Both the position numbers and the translations under genes were made by a program. Positions 18,089 to 28,219 of a stretch of DNA of 64,000 nt are shown piece after piece (positions within the stretch are counted from its first letter, which is position 1; every line of letters starts with the position of its first letter). Location of the stretch: NCBI RefSeq assembly GCF_000174435.1, contig NZ_ACJN02000004.1:186001-250000 (forward strand), read 5' to 3'. Below the pieces are notes generated by a model. It was given only the letters and a program-made list of their open reading frames with translations. It ran no database searches and was not told where the DNA came from. The DNA comes from Desulfonatronospira thiodismutans ASO3-1. Its GTDB lineage: Bacteria; Desulfobacterota; Desulfovibrionia; Desulfovibrionales; Desulfonatronovibrionaceae.

Positions 18089-18997
18089 TTAACTACCTGC
18101 GTTGTGGCTCAGTTGGCTGAGAATATGCTGCATAAGCATTGATGCACAGAGATAAAGAGTGCGCCTTCTGTGCTTGATGAGATAAAACCTCCTGCGTATA
18201 TTCAAGTCGGATACTTCCAGTCTTGCCAGTTGACCGGAGCTTAGAAATTCATCCACCGCCAGCCTGGATGTTACACCTGCTCCAAGGCCCGAGAGAACGC
18301 AGCGCACCATGGCTTCAGTAGATTGCACCAGTGCTTTTGCCGGCAGAGAGCTTATATCCATTTTGTGTTTATGCAGTGCTTCTTCCATGGCCTGCCGGGT
18401 CCCTGAGCCCTTCTCACGCATCACCCAGGGAAGATCCGGTAACTGCTGCGGTGTAATAACCTGCGGATACTTAGAGGCAATATCCGGCGCTGCAACCACC
18501 ATGAGCTCGTCGGTGAAAAGCAGGTGATTCTCCAAGTCTAAGTGCTCAGCATAACCTCCCACAAGGCCGAAATCAAGTCTGCCCTCGAGTACGTCATGGC
18601 TTATCTTGATGGAGTCTGCAGTGCGCAGGTCTACGCATACGTCGGAGTAAATCCGCCTGAAAGAGGAAAGCACCCCCGGCAGAAGGTAGTTGGCCGGTAT
18701 GGTACTGCCCCCCATGATGACCATGCCGGAAACCTGGCTGGTCAGTTCCTGTATATTGGACCTGGCTTCATCCAGAATTCTGAACATATCCTGAACTGCC
18801 TGGTAAAGTATCTCGCCTGCCTGAGTGGGAATTACCTTTCTGCCGATGCGGTCGAAAAGAGAAACCCGCAGATCCTGCTCCAGGCTGATGATATGGGTGC
18901 TTATAGTTGGCTGGGACAAAAAGAGATCCCTGGCTGCCAGGGAAAAACTCTGCAGTTCGTAGACTCTAACAAAGGCCTGCAATTTTCTGAATTCCAT
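18089..18997 (-). CDS. LysR-family transcriptional regulator
   Basis: A 302-residue regulator. The N-terminal winged helix-turn-helix is clear (FSLAARDLFLSQPTISTHIISLEQDL), followed by the periplasmic-binding-like effector domain from about residue 90. Its start resembles LysR proteins linked with selenium metabolism in sulfate reducers, but I see no selenium gene nearby, so that link is weak. It precedes the FemAB-like gene and lies downstream of the rplQ terminator. Confidence 0.9.
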   Translation of the reverse strand: MEFRKLQAFVRVYELQSFSLAARDLFLSQPTISTHIISLEQDLRVSLFDRIGRKVIPTQAGEILYQAVQDMFRILDEARSNIQELTSQVSGMVIMGGSTIPANYLLPGVLSSFRRIYSDVCVDLRTADSIKISHDVLEGRLDFGLVGGYAEHLDLENHLLFTDELMVVAAPDIASKYPQVITPQQLPDLPWVMREKGSGTRQAMEEALHKHKMDISSLPAKALVQSTEAMVRCVLSGLGAGVTSRLAVDEFLSSGQLARLEVSDLNIRRRFYLIKHRRRTLYLCASMLMQHILSQLSHNAGS

Positions 18998-19060
18998 GAA
19001 AGGAGCCTGTATTCACAATGCAAACAAACCATATTGCGCAAACCTATACTGACTGTCCAA

Positions 19061-19089
19061 AAAAAAGGGTCATGAACTGACCCTTTTTT
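19061..19089 (-). terminator. Rho-independent terminator after rplQ
   Basis: Inverted repeat AAAAAAGGGTCA (19061-19072) and TGACCCTTTTTT (19078-19089) with a 5-base loop. On the minus strand it starts 9 bases after the rplQ stop and ends in a U run, closing the alpha operon and the whole super-cluster. Confidence 0.9.
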
Positions 19090-19098
19090 GCCTGCAAT

Positions 19099-19746
19099 TT
19101 ATTTTTTTTGTTCTGGATCTTCCCCTGGATCATCATGGGGCCTGGACTCTTCTGACTTATCTTCCTGAGACTGCTCATCTGCCTCTCTATCTGCTGCAGT
19201 GGAGTCTTCAGCCTCGGGAAATTGAGCTTCCGGCTCAACCTGCTTTTGGTCTTCGGGCGTAATAGAAGAGTCTTTTTCAGGCACAGGCTCAGAAGCTGCT
19301 GGTCCGGCAGGTGCTGCTGCAGGTGCACCTTTAGTCTGTGCTTTGTCTTTGGGGAGTCCGGCTTTTGTGACCTCAGGACCCTCGGAAGTCTTATAGGTGA
19401 ATTCGATTAGTGCCAGAGATGCGCTGTCCCCCACCCGGGGCTTTGCATATTTGACCACACGGGTATAGCCGCCGCTGTGCTTTTCAAACCTGGGTGCGAT
19501 TTCGTCAAACAGCCTCTTGACCAGCTTATGGTTGCCCAGCACCTTGTACGCCTGCCTTTTGGCGCTCAGATCTCCCCGCAGAGCCAGGGTTACCAGACGA
19601 TCCGCCACTCTGGACAGCTCCTTGGCCTTGGGCAGTGTAGTCTTGATCTTTTCATGGGTTACCAGCGATTTGGCCATGTTTCTGAACATGGCCTTGCGAT
19701 GCTCCCAGTTTCTGCTCAGGGATCTTCCGGATTTTCTATGCCTCAT
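19099..19746 (-). CDS. rplQ: 50S ribosomal protein L17 with long C-terminal extension
   Basis: The first about 117 residues are an ordinary L17 ([31 protein letters not shown]). Residues 118-215 are an extra, low-complexity tail rich in Ala, Pro, Glu, Asp, Gln and Lys, strongly acidic at its end ([19 protein letters not shown]). Most L17 proteins stop near 120-130 residues. L17 lies near the polypeptide exit tunnel. The gene overlaps rpoA by 11 bp. No frameshift is needed to read the tail, and the terminator lies right after its stop, so it is a true part of the gene. Confidence 0.95.
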   Translation of the reverse strand: MRHRKSGRSLSRNWEHRKAMFRNMAKSLVTHEKIKTTLPKAKELSRVADRLVTLALRGDLSAKRQAYKVLGNHKLVKRLFDEIAPRFEKHSGGYTRVVKYAKPRVGDSASLALIEFTYKTSEGPEVTKAGLPKDKAQTKGAPAAAPAGPAASEPVPEKDSSITPEDQKQVEPEAQFPEAEDSTAADREADEQSQEDKSEESRPHDDPGEDPEQKK

Positions 19747-20779
19747 CGTCTTCTTTCCTTTTAAGCCATTCCTGGTATTTTTGATCGAAGTTGTCTATCT
19801 GGGTGTTGAAATCGTAGCCCATCTGCTCAATTACGCGCCGGATATCTTCGAGAGATTTGCGCCCGAAGTTCTTTGTCCTCAACAGATCATTTTCTGACTG
19901 CTGAATTAGTTCTCCAACAAGACGTATGCCGGCGTTTCGCAGGCAGTTGCCTGCCCGGACAGGCAGTTCAAGTTCCTCTATGGTCTTGAACAGCTTGGGA
20001 TCAAGGCCTTCATCCGAGTTGGTATCTATGACATTTATATCCGTCTGGCTCTCATCGAAATTGATAAAAACAGACAGTTGATCTTTTAGAATCTTGGCAC
20101 TGTAGGCAAGGGCGTCTTCTGGCAGTACAGATCCGTCGGTGTGTATCTCCAGAATCAGCTTGTCATAGTTGGTCATCTGTCCTACCCTGGCCTGTTCTAC
20201 AGTGTATGAGACCTTGCGGATGGGGGAAAAGGTGGCGTCCATGGGTATAAGCCCGATTTCCTCATCAAGGTCCTCATGCTGTTCCGAGGGTACATACCCT
20301 TTGCCCATACGCACCTCTATGTTGATCACCAGGTCGATGTCCTGAGAAAGGGTCGCTATGTGCTGATCCGGGTTGAGTACCGCTATGTTCTGGTTGGTCT
20401 GTATAGCTTTTGCCGTGACCTGACCTTTTTCGTTGGCCACCAGCTTCAGCTTCTGGGGTTCATCCCTGCTCATCTTGAAGCGCACCTGCTTCAGGTTCAA
20501 AACTATATCAGTGACATCCTCCACCACACCCGTGATGGTGGCGAATTCATGCGGTGCGTTGTCTATCTTGATGGCGACAATGGCTGCTCCCTGCAGAGAT
20601 GAAAGAAGTATCCTGCGCAGAGCATTGCCGAAAGTATTGCCGAAGCCTCTTTCCAGGGGTTCGCAGGAGAACTTCCCGTACTGTTCTGTAGACTTTTCAT
20701 CCCGTTGAACCTGATCCGGCTTAACTAAGCTGGACCAGTTCCTGGTATTGATGAGCTTGTCATTAGTCTGAATTATCAT
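19736..20779 (-). CDS. rpoA: RNA polymerase alpha subunit
   Basis: 347 residues, a normal length. The N-terminal dimerisation domain (to about 235) contains [16 protein letters not shown]. The C-terminal domain, which binds UP elements and activators, contains [22 protein letters not shown] and the helix-hairpin-helix around [14 protein letters not shown]. It lies 67 bp after rpsD and overlaps rplQ by 11 bp. Confidence 0.98.
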   Translation of the reverse strand: MIIQTNDKLINTRNWSSLVKPDQVQRDEKSTEQYGKFSCEPLERGFGNTFGNALRRILLSSLQGAAIVAIKIDNAPHEFATITGVVEDVTDIVLNLKQVRFKMSRDEPQKLKLVANEKGQVTAKAIQTNQNIAVLNPDQHIATLSQDIDLVINIEVRMGKGYVPSEQHEDLDEEIGLIPMDATFSPIRKVSYTVEQARVGQMTNYDKLILEIHTDGSVLPEDALAYSAKILKDQLSVFINFDESQTDINVIDTNSDEGLDPKLFKTIEELELPVRAGNCLRNAGIRLVGELIQQSENDLLRTKNFGRKSLEDIRRVIEQMGYDFNTQIDNFDQKYQEWLKRKEDDEA

Positions 20780-20846
20780 TGCAGCCCCTGTGCTCGAACT
20801 ATTGGAAATTCAGGCCGCATTGCGGTCCGAATCCTGTATAACATGT

Positions 20847-21473
20847 TTATTTTGAATAGAGCTCTACTATAAGCTGTTCATTAATGGGGAAGGTGATATC
20901 TTCCCTTGCCGGCAGGGTCTTTACTGTTCCCTTGAACTCCTGGTCGTTGATTTCCAGCCAGTCCGGTGAACCTCTGCGGGCCAGGACATCCCTTGCGTCC
21001 TGAATGACAGGCATTTTCCTGCTCTTTTCGATTACCCCGATGACGTCTCCTTCTTTCAGAAGAATTGAAGGGACATTCACCCTCGTGCCGTTTATGTGAA
21101 AGTGGCCATGCCTCACCAGCTGCCTGGCCTGGGACCTGGAGTTGGCAAAGCCCATGCGGTATACGACATTGTCCAGCCTTCTCTCCAGCATCACCAGCAG
21201 GTTGGTGCCTGTAGCGCCTTTTCTGGAGTCGGCGATTTCAAAATATCTCTTGAACTGGCCTTCCAGAAGGCCGTACATGCGGCGTACCTTCTGCTTTTCA
21301 CGAAGCTGCAGAGCGTAGTCGCTGGACTTTTTCCTGGCCCTGCCATGTTCTCCCGGGGGGTACGCGCGACGTTCATAAGCGCACTTGTCTGTATAGCACC
21401 TGTCGCCTTTGAGCAGGAGCTTGGTGCCTTCCCTGCGGCACAACCTGCACTTGGAATCTGTATACCTGGCCAA
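20847..21473 (-). CDS. rpsD: 30S ribosomal protein S4
   Basis: 208 residues. The N terminus holds a cysteine cluster (CRLC near residue 9, CYTDKC near 27) typical of zinc-binding S4, followed by the S4 RNA-binding domain ([26 protein letters not shown]). S4 nucleates 16S rRNA folding and in many bacteria represses the alpha operon. The gene lies 17 bp after rpsK. Confidence 0.98.
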   Translation of the reverse strand: MARYTDSKCRLCRREGTKLLLKGDRCYTDKCAYERRAYPPGEHGRARKKSSDYALQLREKQKVRRMYGLLEGQFKRYFEIADSRKGATGTNLLVMLERRLDNVVYRMGFANSRSQARQLVRHGHFHINGTRVNVPSILLKEGDVIGVIEKSRKMPVIQDARDVLARRGSPDWLEINDQEFKGTVKTLPAREDITFPINEQLIVELYSK

Positions 21474-21490
21474 CTCTTAAAACCTCCTGA

Positions 21491-21880
21491 TTATACTCGA
21501 CGCCTTTTGGGTGGGCGGCATCCATTATGTGGTATGGGGGTAATATCTCGAATATACGTAACCTTGAAGCCCGATGTGTTGATGGCCCGCATGGCGGACT
21601 CTCGCCCCGCTCCGGGACCCTTGACCAGTATCCCCACGGTACGCATGCCGTTTTCATGGGCGAGCCTGGCAGCAGTTTCCGCAGCTTTTTGTGAAGCAAA
21701 GGGGGTACCCTTTCTGGAACCCTTGAAGCCCACCATCCCTGAACTGGACCAGGAAACTACGTTGCCGGTCTGATCAGTTATAGTTACCGTAGTATTATTG
21801 AATGAGGCATTGATATGAACAATCCCCGTAGGTATGTTCTTTTTCTCTTTTCTCTTTTTTGTTTTCCTGGGCTTTGCCAT
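21491..21880 (-). CDS. rpsK: 30S ribosomal protein S11
   Basis: 129 residues, full length. It has the conserved platform motifs HINASFNNT and [13 protein letters not shown] and the C-terminal [12 protein letters not shown]. It is 14 bp downstream of rpsM in the alpha operon order rpsM-rpsK-rpsD-rpoA-rplQ. Confidence 0.98.
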   Translation of the reverse strand: MAKPRKTKKRKEKKNIPTGIVHINASFNNTTVTITDQTGNVVSWSSSGMVGFKGSRKGTPFASQKAAETAARLAHENGMRTVGILVKGPGAGRESAMRAINTSGFKVTYIRDITPIPHNGCRPPKRRRV

Positions 21881-21894
21881 CTACAAGTCTCCGG

Positions 21895-22263
21895 TTATTT
21901 CTTTTTCTTTATAGTGGTTTTCTTGGGGCCCTTACGAATGCGTGCATTGGTATGGGTACGCTGACCGCGTACGGGCATGGATCGGCGATGTCTGAGGCCT
22001 CGGTAGCACCCGATATCCATGAGACGTTTGATATCAGCGCTTTTTTCCCTTCTCAGGTCACCTTCGACTTTGTAATTATTTTCCAGTTCACCGCGGATTA
22101 CGTTGACTTCATCAGAAGTCAGCTCCTCGGTCTTTCTGGTCCAGTCCACCCCTGAAGCATCAAGAATCTTCAGGGCAGTAGTCCGGCCTATCCCATAGAT
22201 ATAGGTCAGCGAAATACCGATTTTTTTTCTTTTGGGCAAATCCACCCCTGCTATACGAGCCAT
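21895..22263 (-). CDS. rpsM: 30S ribosomal protein S13
   Basis: 122 residues from the ATG at 22263 ([24 protein letters not shown]). An upstream in-frame extension to 22359 is rejected because it would overlap rpmJ and lacks conservation. The helix-two-turn-helix segment and basic tail ([17 protein letters not shown]) are present. S13 contacts the large subunit and the P-site tRNA. Confidence 0.98.
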   Translation of the reverse strand: MARIAGVDLPKRKKIGISLTYIYGIGRTTALKILDASGVDWTRKTEELTSDEVNVIRGELENNYKVEGDLRREKSADIKRLMDIGCYRGLRHRRSMPVRGQRTHTNARIRKGPKKTTIKKKK

Positions 22264-22276
22264 TTTTCCCCCGCTT

Positions 22277-22390
22277 CTATCCTTGTCTTTGTTTGTGACG
22301 TGGGTTGCTGCACAAAATCCTGAGGACCCGCTTGCGTCTGACCACTTTACACCTGGCACACATCTTTTTGACAGATGGTCTGACTTTCAT
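22277..22390 (-). CDS. rpmJ: 50S ribosomal protein L36
   Basis: A 37-residue protein starting [20 protein letters not shown] and ending [11 protein letters not shown]. The cysteines of CARC and the later Cys and His form the zinc site of the usual L36. It is 13 bp upstream of rpsM and 15 bp after map. infA, often found between map and rpmJ, is absent. Confidence 0.97.
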   Translation of the reverse strand: MKVRPSVKKMCARCKVVRRKRVLRILCSNPRHKQRQG

Positions 22391-22405
22391 TGTATTACTC
22401 CCCGA

Positions 22406-23176
22406 CTAATTATCCAAGGTGCTTAGTATCTCCGGGCCATCCTTGGTTATGGCCACGGTATGCTCAAAATGAGCCGCTAAACTTCTGTCCGCTGTCCTGG
22501 CGGTCCAATTGTCCGGCATGATTTCCACCTGTTCCGAGCCCAGTGAAAACATGGGTTCTATGGCCAGCACCATACCTTTCTTCAAAGGCACTCCAAGCAT
22601 TCTCGAAGGTACAAAATTGGGCAGTTCAGGTTTTTCATGCAGGCTTGCCCCTATTCCATGGCCGACAAATCTTTTGATTATGGAACAGGCGTTTTTTTTT
22701 GCATGCATTTCAATGGCAGCGGAAATATCATACAGATCGTTGCCTGCACGGGCCTGCTGAATACCTTTGTACAGGGCATCCATAGTGACCTGCATGAGCC
22801 TGCCTGCTTCACTGCTTATATCCCCTACAGCGAAAGTCCTCGCGGAATCACCGAAAAAACCCCGGTATTGAACTCCCATGTCAATACTCAGGATATCACC
22901 AGATTTAAGTTCATCAAGTGTCGGGAATCCATGTACTATCACATCGTTGAGCGAGCAGCAAAGAGTGTATGGAAATCCCTGATATCCCTTGAAAGCTGGC
23001 TTTACCTGGTATTGAGCACACAGTTCGTTGGCCCTTTCCTCCAGATCCATGGTTGTAATTCCAGGCCTGATGCGGGATTCGATATCATCAAGGATTCGGG
23101 CTACTATCTGATTGGCTTCTCTTAAAAGTGATATTTCATGGTCATTTTTCAGAAAAATGCCTCGAAATTTTTTCAA
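22406..23176 (-). CDS. map: type I methionine aminopeptidase
   Basis: Removes the initiator methionine from new proteins. 256 residues from a TTG at 23176 (LKKFRGIFLKND), two bases after the secY stop, with a GGAAGG ribosome binding site inside the end of secY. The longer in-frame reading to 23356 runs over secY and is rejected. Metal ligands are visible: the aspartates in SIDMG and FFGDSART, the histidine of VGHGIG, and the glutamates in LAIEPMF and HFEHTVAI. The tight spacing means translational coupling to secY. Confidence 0.95.
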   Translation of the reverse strand: MKKFRGIFLKNDHEISLLREANQIVARILDDIESRIRPGITTMDLEERANELCAQYQVKPAFKGYQGFPYTLCCSLNDVIVHGFPTLDELKSGDILSIDMGVQYRGFFGDSARTFAVGDISSEAGRLMQVTMDALYKGIQQARAGNDLYDISAAIEMHAKKNACSIIKRFVGHGIGASLHEKPELPNFVPSRMLGVPLKKGMVLAIEPMFSLGSEQVEIMPDNWTARTADRSLAAHFEHTVAITKDGPEILSTLDN

Positions 23177-23178
23177 TC

Positions 23179-24492
23179 CTAGCGCCTTCCCTTGATCCTG
23201 GTTTTGGTCATAAGCCCTTCGTAATGCCTGGATATAAGATGCGATTGAAACTGGGACATGGTGTCCATGGCCACTACTACCACAATCAGCAGGGCTGTAC
23301 CTCCATAGTAAAATGGTACGTTGAATTCCCTGATCATGAATACAGGCAGAACGCATACCAGTGAAAGATATATGGACCCGCTGAATGTCAGTCTGGACAG
23401 TACAGCATCAATGTATTCCTTGGTTCTGAGTCCCGGTCTGATTCCAGGGATGAATCCTCCCTGTTTCTTCAGGTTTTCTGCAATATCCTTGGGATCGAAG
23501 ATGATCGCGGTATAGAAAAAGCAGAAGAATATTATCAGCGCAACAAAAATCAGGTTGTATACCAGAGATTCAGGCTGAAGATGATTGGCTACAGCTTCTA
23601 AAAAACCTGCCTGGGAAAAACTGGCGATAGTTGCCGGAAACATCAGGATGGAGGAAGCAAAAATTGCCGGGATGACTCCTGATGTATTCAACTTCAAGGG
23701 CAGGTGACTGGTCTGTCCTCCATACATCTTCCTTCCCATCATGCGCTTGGCGTAATGAATGGGCAACCGGCGCTGTCCCCTTTCTACGAAGACTATAAAG
23801 AGCAGAACTCCAACAACAATGGCCAGGACAAAAATTCCCATGAACAAAGTCAGTTCACCTGCGGTGAAGAGCTGGTATACATTGGCCAGGGCCCCTGGAA
23901 AGCCGGCTACGATACCTGCAAATATAATCAGTGATATTCCGTTGCCAAGACCTCTTGCAGTTATGCGCTCTCCCAGCCACATGATAAATATGGTTCCTGC
24001 GGTAAGCGTAAAAACTGTTGTCAGCCTGAAGGCCCAGCCACCCTCTATAACTACCGAAGCGCCGTCAGGACTGGTCATCTGTTCCAGGCCGACTGATATG
24101 CCCATCCCCTGAACCAGGGTAATCATCACTGTCCCGTACCTGGTCCACTGGGTGATCTTTTTTCTGCCTGCTTCACCCTCGTCTTTTTTCCATCTGGACA
24201 GCGTAGGACTTACGACTGTAAGTAGCTGCATGATGATCGATGCAGATATATAGGGCATTATGCCCAGGGCGAAGATGGAAAAATTCTTCAGCCCGCCACC
24301 GGCGAACATGTCAAAGAGTCCGAAAAGTGTATGCTCTGCACCGGCGAAAAATTCAGACAAAGCCTGTCCGTCAATTCCGGGCAGAGGCACGTGAACACCT
24401 ATGCGGTACACTCCCAGTATAAAAAAGGTAAAAAGGACCTTGTTGCGCAGGTCCTTTAATCCTGATCCTCCAGTAGATGCTGGCTGTTTCAA
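23179..24492 (-). CDS. secY: preprotein translocase subunit SecY
   Basis: 437 residues with about ten hydrophobic helices, forming the protein-conducting channel with SecE (encoded at 50044-50283) and SecG. Landmarks are VHVPLPGIDGQAL in the plug region, NGISLIIFAGIV, and the cytosolic loop IPGIRPGLRTKEYIDAVLSR. It stands at its usual place in the spc operon, 4 bp after rplO. Confidence 0.98.
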   Translation of the reverse strand: MKQPASTGGSGLKDLRNKVLFTFFILGVYRIGVHVPLPGIDGQALSEFFAGAEHTLFGLFDMFAGGGLKNFSIFALGIMPYISASIIMQLLTVVSPTLSRWKKDEGEAGRKKITQWTRYGTVMITLVQGMGISVGLEQMTSPDGASVVIEGGWAFRLTTVFTLTAGTIFIMWLGERITARGLGNGISLIIFAGIVAGFPGALANVYQLFTAGELTLFMGIFVLAIVVGVLLFIVFVERGQRRLPIHYAKRMMGRKMYGGQTSHLPLKLNTSGVIPAIFASSILMFPATIASFSQAGFLEAVANHLQPESLVYNLIFVALIIFFCFFYTAIIFDPKDIAENLKKQGGFIPGIRPGLRTKEYIDAVLSRLTFSGSIYLSLVCVLPVFMIREFNVPFYYGGTALLIVVVVAMDTMSQFQSHLISRHYEGLMTKTRIKGRR

Positions 24493-24496
24493 GCTG

Positions 24497-24943
24497 TTAT
24501 CCTTCCAGGGATTTTACCTGCCCACCGGCATTTACTATTTTTTCTGCTGCTGTTTTGCTGAACTTGTGGGCGGTAACTTGTGCTGCAAAGTTTATTTCTC
24601 CATCGCCCAGAATTTTTACCGGGTAGTTCTTTCGAGCAAGTTTTTTGCTGTATATGTCTTCCAAGTTAATTTCTGAAGTACTGGGAAAATGATCAGCAAG
24701 CTGCTTGAGATTAACTGAGCAGTACTCCTGACGGAACCTGTTCTTAAAACCTCTTTTGGGCAGTCTCCTGGACAAAGGCATCTGCCCGCCTTCGAAATGA
24801 GCGGGTATACTTGCGCCTGCCCGGCACTTCTGTCCCTTGTGTCCTTTGCCGCTGGTCTTTCCCTTTCCGCTGGAATTGCCCCGTCCAAGGCGCTTGGGGG
24901 CTTTCTGATCTTCAGGAAAGGGGTAAATTTCATGCAGGTTCAT
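24497..24943 (-). CDS. rplO: 50S ribosomal protein L15
   Basis: 148 residues with the glycine- and basic-rich N terminus (RLGRGNSSGKGKTSGKGHKGQKCRAG is within residues 18-43) and a globular C-terminal half. Its ATG shares one base with the rpmD stop codon, showing coupling. A late-assembling protein of the large subunit. Confidence 0.98.
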   Translation of the reverse strand: MNLHEIYPFPEDQKAPKRLGRGNSSGKGKTSGKGHKGQKCRAGASIPAHFEGGQMPLSRRLPKRGFKNRFRQEYCSVNLKQLADHFPSTSEINLEDIYSKKLARKNYPVKILGDGEINFAAQVTAHKFSKTAAEKIVNAGGQVKSLEG

Positions 24944-25110
24944 TATTTAATTACCTCGACAAAGCTTTGCACATGTTTAATCATGCCCTTGATACTCGGA
25001 TTGTCCTGTACTTCCAGCACCTGATTGGGCCGCTTGAACCCAAGGGCCTGCAGGGTTCTTCTCTGTACCGGCTTCATCCCGATAAAACTTCTCTTCAGCT
25101 TGATCTTCAT
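24943..25110 (-). CDS. rpmD: 50S ribosomal protein L30
   Basis: 55 residues from the ATG at 25110 (MKIKLKRSFIGMKPVQRRTL), which has GGAGAG six bases upstream; the in-frame codon at 25125 is too close to that site. Ends by overlapping the rplO start by one base. Confidence 0.97.
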   Translation of the reverse strand: MKIKLKRSFIGMKPVQRRTLQALGFKRPNQVLEVQDNPSIKGMIKHVQSFVEVIK

Positions 25111-25141
25111 TCTTTTCTCTCCCAAAAAGCCCGTAAGGGCC

Positions 25142-25636
25142 CTACCTTACACTTGCATACTCCACACTCTGTCCGCGCAGGCCTGACACATGTTCAGGGC
25201 TGGTCATCTGACTGAGCCCTTCCACGGTAGCCTTGACCACGTTATGCGGGTTGTTGGTGCCAATGGCCTTTGTAAGTATGTTTTTGACTCCAGCGGCTTC
25301 CATGGCGGCTCTCACTGGACCGCCGGCAATTATCCCGGTACCTTCGCTGGCCGGCTTGAGCAGGACCCTGGCCGCACCGTACCGGCCGGTGACCTGAAAG
25401 GGTATTGTTGATCCGCTCAAAACCATTCTGACCATGGACTTCTTGGCCTTTTCCGTGGCCTTTCTAATGGCTTCGGGTACCTGATTGGCTTTACCCAGGC
25501 CGTAGCCTACAGTTCCCTGTCCATCGCCCACTACAACTAAGGCACTGAACCTGAACCTGCGTCCGCCCTTGACCACCTTGGCCACACGGTTCAGATAGAC
25601 TATCTTTTCTATGAGTTCCAAATCGTTTTGCTGCAT
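25142..25636 (-). CDS. rpsE: 30S ribosomal protein S5
   Basis: 164 residues from the ATG at 25636 ([25 protein letters not shown]), preceded by AAGGGGA. The upstream in-frame start overlaps rplR and is rejected. S5 helps decoding fidelity; the double-stranded RNA-binding half ([19 protein letters not shown]) and the C-terminal [16 protein letters not shown] segment are intact. Confidence 0.97.
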   Translation of the reverse strand: MQQNDLELIEKIVYLNRVAKVVKGGRRFRFSALVVVGDGQGTVGYGLGKANQVPEAIRKATEKAKKSMVRMVLSGSTIPFQVTGRYGAARVLLKPASEGTGIIAGGPVRAAMEAAGVKNILTKAIGTNNPHNVVKATVEGLSQMTSPEHVSGLRGQSVEYASVR

Positions 25637-25649
25637 GAAATCGTTCCCC

Positions 25650-26000
25650 TTAGAACTTGAGGCCGCCAGCACGTGCTGCGTCAGCCAGAGCTTTTATCCT
25701 TCCGTGATAATAATAGCCGTTGCGATCGAAAACTACAGTTGATATATTTTTGCTGGTTGCCTGTTCCGCCAGCTTGCTTCCAACGCTCTGGGCTGCAGTG
25801 GCATTCAGGCCTGAATGCTCATCAAGGTTGTGAGTGGAACATGCAGCCAGTGTACGCGCATCTGCATCGTCTACAATCTGGGCATAAATGTGTTTGTTGG
25901 ATCTGAAAACCACAAGCCTCGGCTTTTCTGCAGTGCCCCTGATTTTTTTGCGTATACGGTATTTGCGCTTGATGCGTCTTTGATTTTTGGACAGCTTCAT
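25650..26000 (-). CDS. rplR: 50S ribosomal protein L18
   Basis: 116 residues, the standard bacterial length. Binds 5S rRNA. The basic N terminus and the [18 protein letters not shown] and [20 protein letters not shown] blocks are conserved. It lies 11 bp after rplF and 13 bp before rpsE. Confidence 0.98.
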   Translation of the reverse strand: MKLSKNQRRIKRKYRIRKKIRGTAEKPRLVVFRSNKHIYAQIVDDADARTLAACSTHNLDEHSGLNATAAQSVGSKLAEQATSKNISTVVFDRNGYYYHGRIKALADAARAGGLKF

Positions 26001-26011
26001 GTGTCTACCCG

Positions 26012-26548
26012 CTATTTTTTACCGGACTTGCCGGCTTTTTGTTTCACTTCTTCGTTTTCGTACCTGATCCCCTTGCCCTTATAAGGTTCCGGGGGTCTGA
26101 CGCGTCTTATCTTAGCCGCTGTCTCTCCTACAAGCTGCTTATCAATACCTGACAGTGTAATCCTGTTTTTCTCTACACTGCCCTCGACTCCCCCGGGAAG
26201 TTCAATGTGTACAGGATGCGAATACCCGACGTTCAGCACCAGGGTATTACCCTGCAGATCAACCTTGTAACCTACTCCTATGACGTCCAGGGACTTTTTG
26301 AAGCCCTGATGCACTCCCTGGACAGCATTGTTGATCAGCGTCCTCCTAAGTCCCCACTGCTCCCTGGCCTTGATGCTGTCATCGGCCTTTTGTACCTGCA
26401 GTGTCTGTCCCTCGATATTGATGCTGATCCTGGGGTCAAGATCTACACTGAGCTGACCTTTGGGGCCCTTGACATCAATCATAGAAGAATGTTGTGTAAT
26501 CTCGACGCCCTGTGGTATTTTAATGGGCTCTATTCCTATTCTTGACAT
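26012..26548 (-). CDS. rplF: 50S ribosomal protein L6
   Basis: 178 residues made of two related halves, with the C-terminal [19 protein letters not shown] block that contacts 23S rRNA near the factor-binding site. It is preceded by an unusually long 204-bp gap after rpsH. Confidence 0.98.
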   Translation of the reverse strand: MSRIGIEPIKIPQGVEITQHSSMIDVKGPKGQLSVDLDPRISINIEGQTLQVQKADDSIKAREQWGLRRTLINNAVQGVHQGFKKSLDVIGVGYKVDLQGNTLVLNVGYSHPVHIELPGGVEGSVEKNRITLSGIDKQLVGETAAKIRRVRPPEPYKGKGIRYENEEVKQKAGKSGKK

Positions 26549-26752
26549 GATTACCTTTCCTACCGGAATTTGACTGTATAAATTCTACAAGCAGGTTCTT
26601 TTGCTGATTTATTCAGTTTGAATATGGAGTTAACCGGACCTTTGACTGCTTATCTGCTAATAACATTCCGGATTGAGTTCTATAAATCTGTCCCGTGAGT
26701 CCGGGTACTGCAAGCAGTGCCGTGCCGGCTGATTTTGCTGGACTGATCGGGC
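26549..26752 (-). other. 204-bp gap between rpsH and rplF
   Basis: In most genomes these two spc-operon genes nearly touch. Here the gap holds no open reading frame of note. It has small inverted segments (for example around 26703-26733) but no U-tailed terminator and no clear promoter, so its role is open. Confidence 0.5.
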
Positions 26753-27133
26753 TTACCATACCTCGCAGATAAGCTCTCCGCCGACATTTTGTTTCCGGGC
26801 CTCCATACCGTCCATTACCCCCCGTGAGGTGGACACTATGCAGATTCCAAGCCCGTTTCTCACTAAGGGTATCTCTGCAGCCTGTGAATACACTTTGCGT
26901 CCCGGTTTGCTTATCTTGTTCAGTCCCTTGATCACAGGCCTGCTGCCGTAATATTTAAGCCTTACCTGGATGGTTCTGCCATCAGATTTGAAATCCTGGA
27001 TAAAGCCCTTATCTGCCATGATCTCAAGAATTGCTTTTTTGGCCTTGCTTGATGGCATCTTTACTTCTCGATGCAGTGCTGTATGAGCATTTCTTATGCG
27101 GGTCAGCATATCTGCAATGGGGTCAACGGACAT
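26753..27133 (-). CDS. rpsH: 30S ribosomal protein S8
   Basis: 126 residues from the ATG at 27133 (MSVDPIADMLTRIRNAHTAL), with GGAG five bases upstream. Ends with the conserved STSRGVMDGMEARKQNVGGE. S8 binds 16S rRNA helix 21 and in E. coli represses the spc operon. Confidence 0.97.
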   Translation of the reverse strand: MSVDPIADMLTRIRNAHTALHREVKMPSSKAKKAILEIMADKGFIQDFKSDGRTIQVRLKYYGSRPVIKGLNKISKPGRKVYSQAAEIPLVRNGLGICIVSTSRGVMDGMEARKQNVGGELICEVW

Positions 27134-27151
27134 GATTGCTCCTCTCTCCAT

Positions 27152-27337
27152 CTACCAGCTTGATTTTCTGACGCCTGGCAGCTCTCCTGCCAGGGACATG
27201 TTTCTGAAACATATGCGGCAGATCCCGAAATGCCGCATATAAGCACGGGCTCTACCGCAAAGGGGACAGCGGTTATAGCGTCTGGAGGAAAACTTGGTCT
27301 TCCTGTGCGCTTTTACCATCAGAGCTTTCCTTGTCAA
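27152..27337 (-). CDS. rpsN: 30S ribosomal protein S14, zinc-binding type
   Basis: 61 residues, the short S14 form. CPLC and CRIC pairs (within residues 24-43) form a zinc site, in contrast to the about 100-residue zinc-free form of enteric bacteria. 12 bp after rplE and 18 bp before rpsH. Confidence 0.97.
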   Translation of the reverse strand: MTRKALMVKAHRKTKFSSRRYNRCPLCGRARAYMRHFGICRICFRNMSLAGELPGVRKSSW

Positions 27338-27349
27338 AACCAGCCCTCC

Positions 27350-27889
27350 TTATTTTTTAAAAGGCATACCAAGCAGGGTCAGCAGAGACTTGCCTTCCTT
27401 GTCGGTATTAGCTGAAGTTACCACAGTAATGTTCATACCCTTGTTCCGGTCCACCTTATCCAGATTGATTTCCGGAAAAATGGTATGTTCCTTTATTCCC
27501 AGGGTGTAGTTGCCACGTCCATCCATGCCTCTGTCAGGAAGGCCGCGGAAATCGCGCACCCTGGGCAGTGCGATGTTCAGCAGCTTATCCAGAAAGGCCC
27601 ACATGCGGGCGCGTCTTAGTGTCACTGTACATCCAACAGGCATGCCTTCCCTGAGCTTGAAGGCGGCAATGGATTTTTTGGCCCTGGTAACAACGGCCTT
27701 TTGCCCGGCAATCCTGGAGAGCTCTTCCACAGCGTCCTGGATAAGCTTGTTGTTCTGGCTGCCTTCTCCAAGCCCCATGTTCAGTGTGACTTTCTTTACA
27801 CTGGGAATCTGCATTGGCGACTTGTAGTTGAACTCTTTGTGCAGCTTGGGGCTTATTTCATCTTTAAAGTACTTTTCCAGCCTGAGCAT
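27350..27889 (-). CDS. rplE: 50S ribosomal protein L5
   Basis: 179 residues. Two ATGs stand in tandem; the second (27889) is five bases from GGAG and fits better than the first (27892). Binds 5S rRNA and touches the P-site tRNA. Conserved blocks [14 protein letters not shown] and [23 protein letters not shown] are present. Confidence 0.96.
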   Translation of the reverse strand: MLRLEKYFKDEISPKLHKEFNYKSPMQIPSVKKVTLNMGLGEGSQNNKLIQDAVEELSRIAGQKAVVTRAKKSIAAFKLREGMPVGCTVTLRRARMWAFLDKLLNIALPRVRDFRGLPDRGMDGRGNYTLGIKEHTIFPEINLDKVDRNKGMNITVVTSANTDKEGKSLLTLLGMPFKK

Positions 27890-27897
27890 CATAACTC

Positions 27898-28218
27898 CTA
27901 AAAATTCTCGTCACATTTTTTACAGAAACGAACTTTTTCACCGTCACCGGTCAGTCTAAAGGCCGGTTTGGTGGGATTGGCACAAGCGTCGCAGACCACT
28001 CTTACGTTAGATATATGCACTGGAGCCTCGGCGTCCTTGATGCCTCCCTGTTCCTGCTTGTACGGATTGGGCTTGACGTGCTTCTTTATCTTGTTCAGGC
28101 CCTCTACAAGCACCTTGCCCTTATTGTGATATATCTTGAGCACCTTGCCTATCTTGGTCTTATCCTTGCCGGATATGATCATTACCTTGTCGTTCTGCTT
28201 GATCTTCGTCTTGTTCAT
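27898..28218 (-). CDS. rplX: 50S ribosomal protein L24
   Basis: 106 residues from the ATG at 28218 ([22 protein letters not shown]), right after the rplN stop. The KOW motif is at the N terminus. The C-terminal CDAC and CKKC pairs suggest a small zinc ribbon. Assembly initiator of the large subunit. Confidence 0.96.
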   Translation of the reverse strand: MNKTKIKQNDKVMIISGKDKTKIGKVLKIYHNKGKVLVEGLNKIKKHVKPNPYKQEQGGIKDAEAPVHISNVRVVCDACANPTKPAFRLTGDGEKVRFCKKCDENF

Positions 28219-28219
28219 T

